Assembly: GCF_002968575.1 (NCBI RefSeq)
Contig: NZ_PVBM01000019.1
Location: forward strand, 1 to 64,000
Length of the DNA stretch: 64,000 bases
Reading direction: 5' to 3'
Source of the DNA: Neorhizobium huautlense
GTDB lineage: Bacteria > Pseudomonadota > Alphaproteobacteria > Rhizobiales > Rhizobiaceae
Shown: piece by piece, positions 43,923 to 53,794 of the stretch
Position numbering within the stretch: the first letter of the stretch is position 1
Layout: each line of letters begins with the position of its first letter
Notes under the pieces: generated by a model
What the model saw: the letters and a program-made list of their open reading frames with translations, nothing else
What the model was told of the DNA's origin: nothing
The model's database searches: none
Position numbers and translations under genes: made by a program

Positions 43923-45326
43923 ATGGCAAAACCCAAAACCCAATTCGTGTGCCAGAACTGCGGCACGGTGCACAACCGCTGGGCCGGCAAATGCGACGGC
44001 TGCGGCGAGTGGAACACGATTGTCGAGGAAGATCCGATGGGCGGCATCGGCGGCGGTCCCGGCAAGGTGCCGAAGAAGGGCCGTGCGGTCTCACTCACTA
44101 CGCTTTCCGGCGAGACTGAGGAAGCTCCCCGCATCCATACAGGCATTTCCGAACTCGACCGAGCGACCGGCGGCGGTTTCGTTCGCGGCTCGGCCGTCCT
44201 GATCGGCGGCGACCCGGGCATCGGCAAGTCGACGCTGCTGATGCAGGCGGCGGCCGCCCTTTCCCGCCGCGGCCACCGGATCATCTACGTGTCCGGCGAA
44301 GAGGCCGTGGCGCAGGTGCGGCTACGCGCCCAGCGACTGGGCGCTGCCGATAGCGACGTTTTGCTCGCCGCGGAAACCAATGTCGAGGACATTCTTGCAA
44401 CGATCGCCGAGGGCAAGCGGCCGGATCTCGTGATCATCGATTCGATCCAGACGCTCTGGAGCGATACGGCCGATTCGGCGCCCGGCACCGTCACGCAGGT
44501 GCGCACGGGCGTCCAGGCGATGATCCGTTTCGCCAAGCAGACAGGCGCTGCGATGGTCCTCGTCGGTCACGTCACCAAGGAAGGCCAGATCGCCGGGCCG
44601 CGGGTCGTCGAACACATGGTCGACGCAGTCCTCTATTTCGAGGGCGACCGCGGCCACCACTACCGCATCCTGCGCACGGTCAAGAACCGGTTCGGTCCGA
44701 CAGACGAGATCGGCGTCTTTGAAATGTCCGATAAGGGGTTGCGGGAGGTGTCGAACCCTTCCGAACTCTTTCTCGGCGAGCGCAATGCTAAGGCGCCGGG
44801 CGCCGCGGTGTTCGCCGGCATGGAGGGAACGCGCCCCGTGCTGGTCGAGGTGCAGGCCCTCGTGGCGCAGACATCGCTCGGAACCCCCAGGCGTGCAGTG
44901 GTCGGTTGGGATTCGTCTCGGCTGTCGATGATTCTCGCGGTTCTGGAAGCCCATTGCGGCGTCAGGCTCGGCCAGCACGACGTGTATCTGAATGTGGCAG
45001 GCGGCTATCGCATCTCCGAACCGGCCGCCGATCTTGCGGTCGCTTCGGCGCTCGTCTCGTCACTTGCCGGGCTTGCCCTGCCCGCCGATTGTGTCTATTT
45101 CGGCGAAATCAGCCTCTCGGGCGCGGTGCGGCCGGTTTCGCAGACCGCCCAGCGGCTCAAGGAGGCGGAAAAACTCGGGTTTGCAGGTGCGATGCTGCCG
45201 GCCACGTCCGCCGAAGTGCCAAAGGGCGCGAACGGACGCTGGGTCACCATCGAAGACCTGCCGGACCTGGTGTCACGGATCGCAGGTTCCTCGTCGAAAC
45301 TGCGCCAAACGCCGGAAGATGATTGA
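43923..45326 (+). CDS. radA: DNA repair protein RadA
   Basis: 467 residues. An N-terminal zinc finger with Cys10, Cys13, Cys24 and Cys27 precedes the RecA-like motor: Walker A GGDPGIGKST (about 95-104), VSGEEAVAQVRLRAQRLG, IIDSIQTLW and the RadA motif KNRFG. A Lon-like C-terminal domain follows (HDVYLNVAGGYRISEPAADLAVASALVSS). RadA helps branch migration of recombination intermediates. ATG 43923 (MAKPKTQFVCQNCG) is the conserved start. Confidence 0.96.
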   Translation: MAKPKTQFVCQNCGTVHNRWAGKCDGCGEWNTIVEEDPMGGIGGGPGKVPKKGRAVSLTTLSGETEEAPRIHTGISELDRATGGGFVRGSAVLIGGDPGIGKSTLLMQAAAALSRRGHRIIYVSGEEAVAQVRLRAQRLGAADSDVLLAAETNVEDILATIAEGKRPDLVIIDSIQTLWSDTADSAPGTVTQVRTGVQAMIRFAKQTGAAMVLVGHVTKEGQIAGPRVVEHMVDAVLYFEGDRGHHYRILRTVKNRFGPTDEIGVFEMSDKGLREVSNPSELFLGERNAKAPGAAVFAGMEGTRPVLVEVQALVAQTSLGTPRRAVVGWDSSRLSMILAVLEAHCGVRLGQHDVYLNVAGGYRISEPAADLAVASALVSSLAGLALPADCVYFGEISLSGAVRPVSQTAQRLKEAEKLGFAGAMLPATSAEVPKGANGRWVTIEDLPDLVSRIAGSSSKLRQTPEDD

Positions 45327-45412
45327 TCTTCCGTTAACAGGTCCGCTGTTGTATGACGGCTGCGAGACAGCGGGGGCTGTCGCGCATTCGGCAAGTCTGG
45401 AGTAGTTCTTAT

Positions 45413-46000
45413 ATGCCCATCACGATTTTCGACGGTATTGTCATCGGCGTGACGCTGTTTTCCGCCGTGCTCGCCATGGTTCGCGGGTTTTCGCGGGAAG
45501 TGCTGTCGATCGCAAGCTGGGTGGGCTCGGTCGCCGCGGCCTATTATCTCTATCCGCTGCTTCTGCCTTACGCCAAGAACTATACGACCGATGATCGCAT
45601 CGCGATCGCCGCTTCCGCCGGCATCATCTTCCTGCTTGCGCTGATCGTCATCTCCTTCATCACCTCGCGTATTGCCGATTTCATCATCGACAGCCGTATC
45701 GGCGCGCTTGACCGGACCCTCGGCTTCCTGTTCGGCGCCGCCCGCGGCATCCTTCTTCTCGTTGTCGCCGTCGCCTTCTGGAACTGGCTCGTGGACGTGC
45801 GCTCACAGCCGGAATGGGTCACCCAGGCGAAGTCGAAGCCTTTCCTCGATACGCTCGTCGCGCGCCTCGAGGCGGTGCTCCCCGACGATATCGAGCCACA
45901 GATCCGCGCCCGCATCCTCGGCCGCGAGGCGGCGCCCACAGAAGGCGCGCCCGCCCAGGAGCAACCACCGGCGGAAGATGCGCCGGCAACAAATAATTGA
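45413..46000 (+). CDS. cvpA: CvpA family membrane protein
   Basis: 195 residues with four membrane helices: about 5-22, 28-47, 62-82 and 100-120. ITIFDGIVIGVTLFSAVLAMVRGFSREVLSIASWVGSVAAAY is typical CvpA; the C-terminal 60 residues are cytoplasmic, Ala/Pro/Glu-rich. E. coli CvpA is tied to colicin V production and envelope stress; its exact job is unclear. Directly upstream of purF as in E. coli (cvpA-purF). ATG 45413 is preferred over 45353. Confidence 0.92.
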   Translation: MPITIFDGIVIGVTLFSAVLAMVRGFSREVLSIASWVGSVAAAYYLYPLLLPYAKNYTTDDRIAIAASAGIIFLLALIVISFITSRIADFIIDSRIGALDRTLGFLFGAARGILLLVVAVAFWNWLVDVRSQPEWVTQAKSKPFLDTLVARLEAVLPDDIEPQIRARILGREAAPTEGAPAQEQPPAEDAPATNN

Positions 46001-46067
46001 CGTTATCTTGCGCTTGATGCAGCGCGAAACGTCACCATTTGTGGTATCATTCGCATAAAGTGCAAAA

Positions 46068-46099
46068 CGGGCTGGGCTCGGGGAATTTTCTCCGGCCCG
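46068..46099 (+). promoter_or_regulatory. Stem-loop in the purF leader
   Basis: CGGGCTGG (46068-46075) pairs with CCGGCCCG (46092-46099, one G-U) and GGGGA with TCTCC inside. A second possible stem, CCGAAGGGAC with GTCCGAAAGG, lies closer to purF (about 46112-46137). The 148-base cvpA-purF gap could thus attenuate or respond to purines, but no known riboswitch consensus is seen. Confidence 0.35.
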
Positions 46100-46148
46100 C
46101 CTTTCCATTTTCCGAAGGGACAAATCGTCCGAAAGGGATAAGGGCCAG

Positions 46149-47651
46149 ATGAGAGAGCCGGTTTCTGAGACGTTCGCCGACAACAAGGTCAACGAGTGGG
46201 ATGGCGATACGCTTCGCGAGGAATGCGGCGTCTTCGGGATTCTCGGCCATCCGGATGCGGCAACGCTGACAGCGCTCGGTCTGCACGCCCTCCAGCATCG
46301 CGGCCAGGAGGCCGCCGGTATCGTCTCCTTCGACGGCTTGCGGTTCCACTCGGAACGGCGCATGGGCCTTGTCGGCGACCACTATACCGACCCCGCCACG
46401 CTTGCCCGCCTTCCCGGCAACATCGCCATGGGCCATGTCCGTTATTCGACCACCGGGGAAGTGGCCCTGCGCAACGTGCAGCCGCTGTTTGCCGAACTGG
46501 AAGTCGGCGGCATCGCGATTGCCCATAACGGCAATTTCACCAACGGCCTGACGCTCCGCCGCCAGCTGATTGCAGGCGGCGCCATCTGTCAGTCCACCTC
46601 CGATACGGAAGTGGTTCTGCATCTCATCGCCCGCTCCCGCTACGCCTCGACGGCCGACCGTTTCATCGACGCGATCCGGCAGATGGAAGGCGGCTATTCC
46701 ATGGTGGCGATTACCCGCACCAAGCTGATCGCCGCCCGCGATCCCACCGGTATCCGCCCCCTCGTGATGGGCGAGCTTGATGGCAAGCCGATCTTCTGCT
46801 CGGAGACCTGCGCGCTTGACATCATCGGCGCGAAGTTCGTCCGCGACGTGGAGAACGGCGAAGTGATCATCTGCGAGATCCAATCGGACGGCTCGGTCAC
46901 CATCGACGCCCGCAAGGCCGGCAACGGCCAATCCGAACGGCTCTGCCTGTTCGAATATGTCTATTTCGCGCGGCCGGATTCGGTCGTCGGCGGCCGCAGC
47001 GTCTATGTCGCGCGCAAGAACATGGGCATCAACCTTGCAAAGGAAGCGGCGGTCGACGCCGATGTCGTCGTGCCGGTGCCGGATGGCGGCACGCCTGCCG
47101 CCCTCGGCTTCGCTCAGGAAAGCGGCATCCCCTTCGAATACGGCATCATCCGCAACCACTATGTCGGCCGCACCTTCATCGAACCGACGCAGCAGATCCG
47201 CGCCTTCGGCGTCAAGCTCAAGCACTCCGCCAACCGCGCGATGATCGAAGGCAAGCGAGTCGTGCTGGTCGACGATTCGATCGTGCGCGGCACGACTTCG
47301 CTGAAGATCGTCCAGATGATCCGCGATGCGGGCGCCAAGGAAGTGCATTTCCGCGTCGCAAGCCCGATGATCTTTTACCCGGATTTCTACGGCATCGATA
47401 CGCCGGACCGGGAAAAGCTGCTCGCCAACCAGTATGACAGCCTTGAGGCGATGTGCCGGTATATCGGCGCGGATTCGCTGCAGTTCCTGTCGATCAACGG
47501 TCTCTATCGCGCCGTCGGCGGCGAGGACCGGAACGACGCGCGTCCGCAGTTCACCGACCACTATTTTACCGGCGACTATCCGACCCGCCTGCTGGACAAG
47601 GATGGCGAAACGATGGGACGCAAGGTTTCGGTTCTCGCCAGCAACGGCTGA
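46149..47651 (+). CDS. purF: Amidophosphoribosyltransferase
   Basis: 500 residues. Class II glutamine amidotransferase domain with the nucleophile Cys26 in REECGVFG, preceded by a propeptide-like 25 residues that is normally removed in the Bacillus-type enzyme. PRPP-binding motif VVLVDDSIVRGTT lies in the C-terminal half. Catalyses the first committed step of purine synthesis. The cysteines CRYIGADSLQF and FCSETCALD could be Fe-S ligands in the B. subtilis-like subclass. Followed by a strong terminator. Confidence 0.97.
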   Translation: MREPVSETFADNKVNEWDGDTLREECGVFGILGHPDAATLTALGLHALQHRGQEAAGIVSFDGLRFHSERRMGLVGDHYTDPATLARLPGNIAMGHVRYSTTGEVALRNVQPLFAELEVGGIAIAHNGNFTNGLTLRRQLIAGGAICQSTSDTEVVLHLIARSRYASTADRFIDAIRQMEGGYSMVAITRTKLIAARDPTGIRPLVMGELDGKPIFCSETCALDIIGAKFVRDVENGEVIICEIQSDGSVTIDARKAGNGQSERLCLFEYVYFARPDSVVGGRSVYVARKNMGINLAKEAAVDADVVVPVPDGGTPAALGFAQESGIPFEYGIIRNHYVGRTFIEPTQQIRAFGVKLKHSANRAMIEGKRVVLVDDSIVRGTTSLKIVQMIRDAGAKEVHFRVASPMIFYPDFYGIDTPDREKLLANQYDSLEAMCRYIGADSLQFLSINGLYRAVGGEDRNDARPQFTDHYFTGDYPTRLLDKDGETMGRKVSVLASNG

Positions 47652-47690
47652 GACAAACGGACCCGTTTGCATTTCGCACCGAACGCTCTA

Positions 47691-47720
47691 GAAGGCTGCG
47701 GCAACGCAGCCTTCTTTTTT
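47691..47720 (+). terminator. Rho-independent terminator after purF
   Basis: GAAGGCTGCG and CGCAGCCTTC form a perfect 10-base-pair stem with a GCAA tetraloop, followed by six T's. 40 bases after the purF stop; one of the clearest terminators in the window. Confidence 0.95.
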
Positions 47721-47746
47721 GTGCCGCGACAGGGTGAGGTGACGAG

Positions 47747-48487
47747 ATGGACATTGACTTGAAGAACAGGATCGCGCTGGTCACCGGCGCCTCGCGCGGC
47801 ATCGGCTATTTCACCGCGCTGGCGCTCGCCAAGGCCGGCGCGCATGTGATCGCGACCGCCCGCACCGTCGGCGGGCTCGAAGAACTCGACGATGCAATCA
47901 AGGCGGTCGGCGGCACGGCCACGCTGGTCCCCTTCGACCTCACCGACATGGGCGCCATCGACCGGCTCGGCGCCTCGATCTTCGAGCGCTGGGGCAAGCT
48001 CGACATTCTCGTGGCCAATGCCGGCATTCTCGGCGTCATTTCGCCGCTCGGCCATATCGAGGCGAAGGTCTTCGAAAAGGTGATGCTGACCAATGTCACG
48101 GCCACCTGGCGGCTGATCCGTTCGGTCGAACCACTGCTGACGAAATCGGATGCGGGCCGCGCGCTCATCCTGTCGTCCGGCGTCGCCAGCAATCCCCGCG
48201 CCTTCTGGGGTGCCTATGCCATGTCCAAGGCAGCCGTGGAGACCATGGGGCGCATCTGGGCTGCCGAAACCGAGCACACGCCGCTCAAGATCAATCTCGT
48301 CAATCCGGGCGCCACCCGCACGGCCATGCGCGCCCAGGCCATGCCCGGCGAAGACCCGCAGACGCTGCCGCATCCTTCAGAAGTCGCCGAAAAGATGCTT
48401 TTCCTCGCTTCCCCCGAGATGAAGGAGAGCGGACGGCTCTTCGTGGTGCGCGAGAACAGATTTGTGGATTTCAAGGCACCGGAATGA
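47747..48487 (+). CDS. Short-chain dehydrogenase/reductase
   Basis: 246 residues. TGASRGIG (about 14-21) binds the nucleotide, NAG appears in VANAGILG, and the catalytic Ser-Tyr-Lys are in LSSGVAS and YAMSKAAV. The Arg-rich SRGIG end of the glycine loop suggests NADP preference. YciK-like relatives lie near purF in other rhizobia; the substrate is unknown. GGGTGAGG gives the ribosome-binding site. A stem-loop at 48556-48577 ends the unit. Confidence 0.9.
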   Translation: MDIDLKNRIALVTGASRGIGYFTALALAKAGAHVIATARTVGGLEELDDAIKAVGGTATLVPFDLTDMGAIDRLGASIFERWGKLDILVANAGILGVISPLGHIEAKVFEKVMLTNVTATWRLIRSVEPLLTKSDAGRALILSSGVASNPRAFWGAYAMSKAAVETMGRIWAAETEHTPLKINLVNPGATRTAMRAQAMPGEDPQTLPHPSEVAEKMLFLASPEMKESGRLFVVRENRFVDFKAPE

Positions 48488-48555
48488 GGACTGCCGTCGC
48501 AGCCGGCGACACGGGGAATGCCTCACCCTCCCCAAATAGATAGTGCCCCACCCAT

Positions 48556-48577
48556 CCCGGAAAATCCGATTTTCGGG
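48556..48577 (+). terminator. Stem-loop after the SDR gene
   Basis: CCCGGAAAAT pairs with ATTTTCGGG over 9 base pairs with one bulged G and a 3-base CCG loop, followed by TATTTCTCT. 69 bases after the SDR stop. Plausible but moderate terminator. Confidence 0.5.
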
Positions 48578-48630
48578 TATTTCTCTGAGTCCTGCGGTGG
48601 GACGCAGGAAATCACTTGGGGGACAATTAC

Positions 48631-49011
48631 ATGAGAAACATCGCTTTCTGTTTCTTCGTCGCGGCCGTGCTTTGCGTTACGACCGGCATGTTCTGGGGCA
48701 TTCAAATGGCGATCTCCGGCGACCATCAGATGGCGCCGGCGCATGCGCATCTCAATCTCGTCGGCTGGACGACGATGGGCCTTTTCGGGCTCTACTACAC
48801 GGTCACGCCGCAGGCAGCCGATGCCTTGCTGGCAAAAGTCCATCTGGCTTTTGCAATCCTCGGCGTGCTCTGTCTCGTGCCGGGCATCGCAATGGCGGTG
48901 TCTTCCGGCGGCGAAGCGCTTGCCGCGATCGGATCGATCCTCACGGTCATCTCCATGCTGATCTTCTTGGTGACGGTCGCCCGCAACGGCATCGGCCGCC
49001 GGGTAGCTTGA
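48631..49011 (+). CDS. Small membrane protein resembling part of a heme-copper oxidase subunit I
   Basis: 126 residues with four hydrophobic helices (about 4-24, 42-60, 68-90 and 97-117). HAHLNLVGWTTMGLFGLYY at about 36-54 strongly resembles the heme-ligating helix segment of cytochrome oxidase (cbb3/NO-reductase-like) subunit I proteins, where HAHLNLLGW is common. The full oxidase is absent: this is only about a quarter of the normal length, with one such His pair. Single gene; ATG 48631 follows GGGGG at a long spacing. Could be a heme-binding helper or sensor; function unknown. Confidence 0.75.
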   Translation: MRNIAFCFFVAAVLCVTTGMFWGIQMAISGDHQMAPAHAHLNLVGWTTMGLFGLYYTVTPQAADALLAKVHLAFAILGVLCLVPGIAMAVSSGGEALAAIGSILTVISMLIFLVTVARNGIGRRVA

Positions 49012-49222
49012 CGCCATTGATCATGGCGCGGGCAAAGGCCCTTGACCAAAGTTCCTGCCCGCGCCATAACCTCCTCCATGAAAACGGCGATTTCCATTTG
49101 CGGGATCATTATTCGCTAGCGCAGTCGCTGGCCCGGCCGTTTTCGTCTCTCGAAAAGCCTTGAAGACAAACGTCCCGGTCCGGCACCGGCCGCTTTCTAT
49201 GCAAGGTTTTGGGGAGATTTCG

Positions 49223-50608
49223 ATGGGCGCCTCGCTCAAGTTCTACAATACGCTGACCCGCGAAAAGACGGCGTTTTCGCCGATCGATCCCAAGAGCGTG
49301 CGCATGTATGTCTGCGGCCCGACCGTCTACGACTACGCCCATATCGGCAATGCGCGGCCGGCAATCGTCTTCGACGTGCTCTTCCGGCTGCTGCGACATG
49401 TCTATGGCGAAGGGCATGTTTCCTATGCCCGCAACATCACCGACGTGGACGACAAGATCAACGCCCGCGCACTGCGGGATCACCCCGGCCTGCCGCTCAA
49501 CGAGGCAATCCGCGCCGTCACGGAACGGACCGAGACGCAGTATCACGAGGATGTCGCGGCGCTGGGTTGCCTGGAGCCGACCGTCGAGCCCCGCGCTACC
49601 GACAATATTCCCCAGATGATCGAGATCATCGAGAAGCTGATTGCGCGCGGCCATGCCTATGTCGCGGCCGGCGAGGTTCTTTTCGATACGAAGTCGATGG
49701 GCGATTACGGAAAGCTCTCCAAGCGCCCGCTCGACGAACAGCAGGCCGGCGCGCGCGTCGCAGTCGACGCGCACAAGAAGAACCCTGGCGATTTCGTGCT
49801 CTGGAAGCTCTCCTCCGACAACGAACCCGGCTGGGAAAGCCCCTGGGGCCGCGGCCGCCCGGGCTGGCATATCGAGTGCTCGGCGATGAGCCGGCGCTAT
49901 CTCGGCGAAGTCTTCGACATTCATGGCGGAGGGCTCGACCTCATCTTCCCGCACCATGAAAACGAGATTGCCCAGTCGCGCTGCGCCCACGGCACGGAAG
50001 TGATGGCGAATGTCTGGATGCATAACGGCTTCGTGCAGGTCGAAGGCCGCAAGATGTCGAAGTCGGAAGGCAATTTCATCACCATCTACGACCTGCTTCA
50101 CACGGAAAAATTCGGCGGCCGCCAATGGCCGGGCGAGGTGCTCAGGCTTGCCATGCTGATGACGCACTACCGCGAGCCGATCGATTTTTCGGTGAAGCGG
50201 CTGGAAGAGGCGGAGCGGCTGATTGCCCGCTGGCCGGCTGCCGATCCGGGCGGTGCCGCGCCTTGCGATACGGTGATCGAGGCGCTCGGCGACGATCTCA
50301 ACACGGTGGCCGCCATCCAGGCGCTGCATGCGCTTGCCCATGAGGCACATGCCGACAAGACCCTTCTGCCGATCTTTGCGGCGAGCGCCAATCTGCTCGG
50401 CGTGCTGCCGCAGAAGACGGAAGTGGACGAGGCTCTCGCGTCTGCCGTCGATGCGCTGGTCTCCATGCGGCTCGAACTGTTGAAGGCGAAGAACTTTCCC
50501 GAGGCCGACAAGATCCGCAATGAACTGTCGGAGAAAGGCATCCAGCTCAAGGACGGCAAGGACGCCTCGACCGGCGAGCGGGTGACGACCTGGGAACTGA
50601 AGCGGTAA
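49223..50608 (+). CDS. cysS: Cysteinyl-tRNA synthetase
   Basis: 461 residues. Zinc-site Cys31 in [17 protein letters not shown] with HIGN at 40-43, then [29 protein letters not shown] and KMSKS (277-281). Attaches cysteine to tRNA-Cys. ATG 49223 with GGGGAG upstream is chosen over 49160 because [15 protein letters not shown] is the normal start. Followed at 33 bases by the VOC-GFA run, probably cotranscribed at least in part. Confidence 0.97.
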   Translation: MGASLKFYNTLTREKTAFSPIDPKSVRMYVCGPTVYDYAHIGNARPAIVFDVLFRLLRHVYGEGHVSYARNITDVDDKINARALRDHPGLPLNEAIRAVTERTETQYHEDVAALGCLEPTVEPRATDNIPQMIEIIEKLIARGHAYVAAGEVLFDTKSMGDYGKLSKRPLDEQQAGARVAVDAHKKNPGDFVLWKLSSDNEPGWESPWGRGRPGWHIECSAMSRRYLGEVFDIHGGGLDLIFPHHENEIAQSRCAHGTEVMANVWMHNGFVQVEGRKMSKSEGNFITIYDLLHTEKFGGRQWPGEVLRLAMLMTHYREPIDFSVKRLEEAERLIARWPAADPGGAAPCDTVIEALGDDLNTVAAIQALHALAHEAHADKTLLPIFAASANLLGVLPQKTEVDEALASAVDALVSMRLELLKAKNFPEADKIRNELSEKGIQLKDGKDASTGERVTTWELKR

Positions 50609-50641
50609 GATCAAATCGGCACTTGAGGAGGAAAAAGCGCG

Positions 50642-51040
50642 ATGATCGACCACATGGGCATCACGGTTGCGGATTTCGACCGCGCCAAGGCGTTCTACAA
50701 TGCGGCCTTTGCGCCGCTCGGGGCCTCGTTGCTGTATATGGTGCCGACGGAATATACGGGCGGCGTCAAGGTCGGCGGCTATGGCCGGGAGCGGCCGGTC
50801 TACTGGCTGCATGAGGGCACACCGCCAGCCGGCTACCACCAGCATATCGCCTTTACCGCCAACAGCCACGCCGAGGTCGACGCGTTCTACAAGGCTGCAA
50901 TCGCCGCCGGCGGCCGCGACAACGGCCCGCCGGGCCTGAGGCTACATTATCATCCGAACTACTACGGCGCCTTCGTCTTCGATCTCGACGGGAATAATAT
51001 CGAGGCGGTTTGCCACTCGGCGGAGGGAAGTCCGGAATGA
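50642..51040 (+). CDS. VOC-superfamily (glyoxalase-like) protein
   Basis: 132 residues with paired beta-alpha-beta-beta-beta modules: MIDHMGITVADFDRAKAFYNAAFAPLG at the start and HQHIAFTANSHAEVDAFYKAAIAAGG, GAFVFDLDGNNIEAVCH at the end. His4 (in DHMGI), His67 (in HIAFTA) and Glu124 (in NIEAVCH) could bind metal. AGGAGG precedes the ATG. Stop and the next GFA start overlap as ATGA (51037-51040). A glyoxal or formaldehyde-related role is suggested by its neighbours, not shown. Confidence 0.9.
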   Translation: MIDHMGITVADFDRAKAFYNAAFAPLGASLLYMVPTEYTGGVKVGGYGRERPVYWLHEGTPPAGYHQHIAFTANSHAEVDAFYKAAIAAGGRDNGPPGLRLHYHPNYYGAFVFDLDGNNIEAVCHSAEGSPE

Positions 51041-51522
51041 CTGACCAAATCCATACCGGGGGGTGCCAGTGCGGCGCGGTGAGATATCGCGCGACGGGCG
51101 AGATCGGCTTTCCGCATCTTTGCCATTGCCGCATGTGCCAGAAGGCGGCGGGGAACTATTTCATGCCGCTTGGCGGGGTAAAGTGGGAGGATTTCGCCTT
51201 CACCCGCGGAGAGTCGGCCTGGTTCCAGTCCTCCGAGACGGTGCGGCGCGGCTTTTGCGAAAAATGCGGCACCCCGCTCTTTTACGACGGCAGCAGCGAC
51301 CATATCAGCATCACGCTGGGTTCGCTCGACGATCCGCAAAACGTGAAGCCGCAGCTTCAGACCAACCTCGCCCGCAAGATGTCCTGGTTCGGAGAACTCG
51401 ACCACCTGCAGCACGACGCGGAGATGGACATGACGCCGGACCAGGAAAGGGCGGTGGCCAAAAGCACCCGGCAGCATCCGGATCACGACACCGATGCCTG
51501 GCCGCCGGAGGAAAAGCCATGA
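51037..51522 (+). CDS. GFA-family zinc protein, copy 1
   Basis: 161 residues. Zinc-binding cysteines in TGGCQCGAVRY (Cys10, Cys12), LCHCRMCQKAAG and FCEKCGTPLFY give the glutathione-dependent formaldehyde-activating/CENP-V fold, with two structural or catalytic Zn sites. The family activates formaldehyde for oxidation or binds other thiol adducts; specific activity is unknown here. It overlaps the VOC gene and the next GFA gene by four bases each. Confidence 0.92.
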   Translation: MTDQIHTGGCQCGAVRYRATGEIGFPHLCHCRMCQKAAGNYFMPLGGVKWEDFAFTRGESAWFQSSETVRRGFCEKCGTPLFYDGSSDHISITLGSLDDPQNVKPQLQTNLARKMSWFGELDHLQHDAEMDMTPDQERAVAKSTRQHPDHDTDAWPPEEKP

Positions 51523-52013
51523 GCGATGCGACAAGAACCGGCGGCTGCCAGTGCGGCGCCGTCCGCTTCCGGCTGGAAGGGGAGCCTTTCGAACCCTCGA
51601 TCTGCCATTGCCGCATGTGCCAGAAGGCCTTCGGCGCCTATTATGCGCCGCTGGTGGCGATCGGCGAGGCAAAACTTACCTGGACGCGCGGAACGCTCAA
51701 ATATTTCCAATCGTCCAATCACGTCCGGCGCGGCTTCTGTGCAGATTGCGGAACGCCCATGACCTACGAGGCGACCGACGGCATCGGCATCTCGGCCGGC
51801 AGTTTCGACGACCCGGCATCGCTGCCGCCGGTCATTCAGTTTGGCGTCGAGGGCAAGCTTCCCTTCGTCGACCGGCTGCATACGCTGCCCGAGCGCCACA
51901 CCCTTGATGATATCGACTCGGCTCCCTTCCTGAGCGACATTGTTTCCTACCAGCATCCTGATCACGATACCGAAACCTGGCCTATGCAAGGGCCTGCGGA
52001 GAACAAGCAATGA
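51519..52013 (+). CDS. GFA-family zinc protein, copy 2
   Basis: 164 residues: TGGCQCGAVRFRLEGEPF, ICHCRMCQKAFGAYYAPLV, FCADCGTPMTYEAT. All expected cysteines are kept, so copy 2 is probably functional. The second copy differs from copy 1 throughout the non-motif regions, so duplication is old. ATGA overlaps join it to both GFA neighbours. The C-terminal HPDHDTETWP echoes copies 1 and 3 (HPDHDTDAWP, HPDHDTAAWP). Confidence 0.92.
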   Translation: MSDATRTGGCQCGAVRFRLEGEPFEPSICHCRMCQKAFGAYYAPLVAIGEAKLTWTRGTLKYFQSSNHVRRGFCADCGTPMTYEATDGIGISAGSFDDPASLPPVIQFGVEGKLPFVDRLHTLPERHTLDDIDSAPFLSDIVSYQHPDHDTETWPMQGPAENKQ

Positions 52014-52480
52014 CAGAGACTTTGAGAACAGGCGGCTGCCAGTGCGGCGCCGTGCGCTTCCGGATCCATGGCGAGCTCGGCCGCGCCTCCATCTGCCATT
52101 GCCGCATGTGTCAGAAGGCCTTCGGCGGCTTTTTCGGGCCGCTCGTCAGCGCACCCAAGGACGGCGTTGAATGGACCCGCGGGGAGCCGAAATATTTCCA
52201 GTCGTCGGTCAATATCGATCGCGGCTTCTGCGAAAACTGCGGCACGCCGCTGACCTACCGCTATCCGGGCGGGCTGGAACTGTCGATCGGCTCCTTCGAC
52301 AATCGCGACGACCTCGCGCCGAAGATCCAGGTCAATTATTCGGCGCACATCCCCTGGGTAACGACGATCTTCGACCAGCCGGTCCGCGATGCGGCGGAAG
52401 ACGCGGCCAAGCAGGAGCAGATCATTTCGTTCCAGCATCCCGACCACGACACGGCAGCATGGCCGTCCAAGGGCTTCTGA
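52010..52480 (+). CDS. GFA-family zinc protein, copy 3
   Basis: 156 residues with GGCQCGAVRFRIHGELG, ICHCRMCQKAFGGFFGPLV, FCENCGTPLTYRYPGG and an HPDHDTAAWPSKGF end. Closer to copy 2 than to copy 1 in the MCQKAFG and TxxEPKYFQSS regions. Third in the overlapping series. The gene for a 38-residue membrane peptide starts 2 bases after its stop. Confidence 0.92.
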   Translation: MTETLRTGGCQCGAVRFRIHGELGRASICHCRMCQKAFGGFFGPLVSAPKDGVEWTRGEPKYFQSSVNIDRGFCENCGTPLTYRYPGGLELSIGSFDNRDDLAPKIQVNYSAHIPWVTTIFDQPVRDAAEDAAKQEQIISFQHPDHDTAAWPSKGF

Positions 52481-53602
<1,122 letters not shown>

Positions 53603-53620
53603 CAGCATTGCCATGCAGCC

Positions 53621-53740
53621 CCCTCACCCGTCCTCCACTCCGCTCGGCCACCCTCTTCCCAAGGGGAGAGGAGGGAATTGGGATCTCGCGGCAATTCCAC
53701 CTTCCCCCTCGGGGAGAAGGTGCCCAAGGGCGGATGAGGG
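53621..53740. repeat. Palindromic intergenic repeat element (RIME/ABC-like)
   Basis: CCCTCACCCGTCC (53621-53633) is the near-perfect inverted complement (11 of 13) of GGGCGGATGAGGG (53728-53740). Between them sit two further hairpins, CTCTTCCCAAGGGGAGAG and CTTCCCCCTCGGGGAGAAG. This architecture of stacked hairpins in a gap between genes is that of rhizobial palindromic repeats. It lies 19 bases after pip and 54 bases before cimA. Whether other copies exist outside the window cannot be seen. Confidence 0.7.
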
Positions 53741-53794
53741 AGCAGCGGAATTCGGCTGCAGTCTCGAAATAACCTTGCTCCAGGAGGAGCACCC

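Noticed and set aside
46047-47672. A 541-residue minus-strand frame
   Set aside because: Antisense of purF, whose motifs are unmistakable.
49109-50869. A 586-residue minus-strand frame
   Set aside because: Antisense of cysS, which has HIGH and KMSKS motifs.
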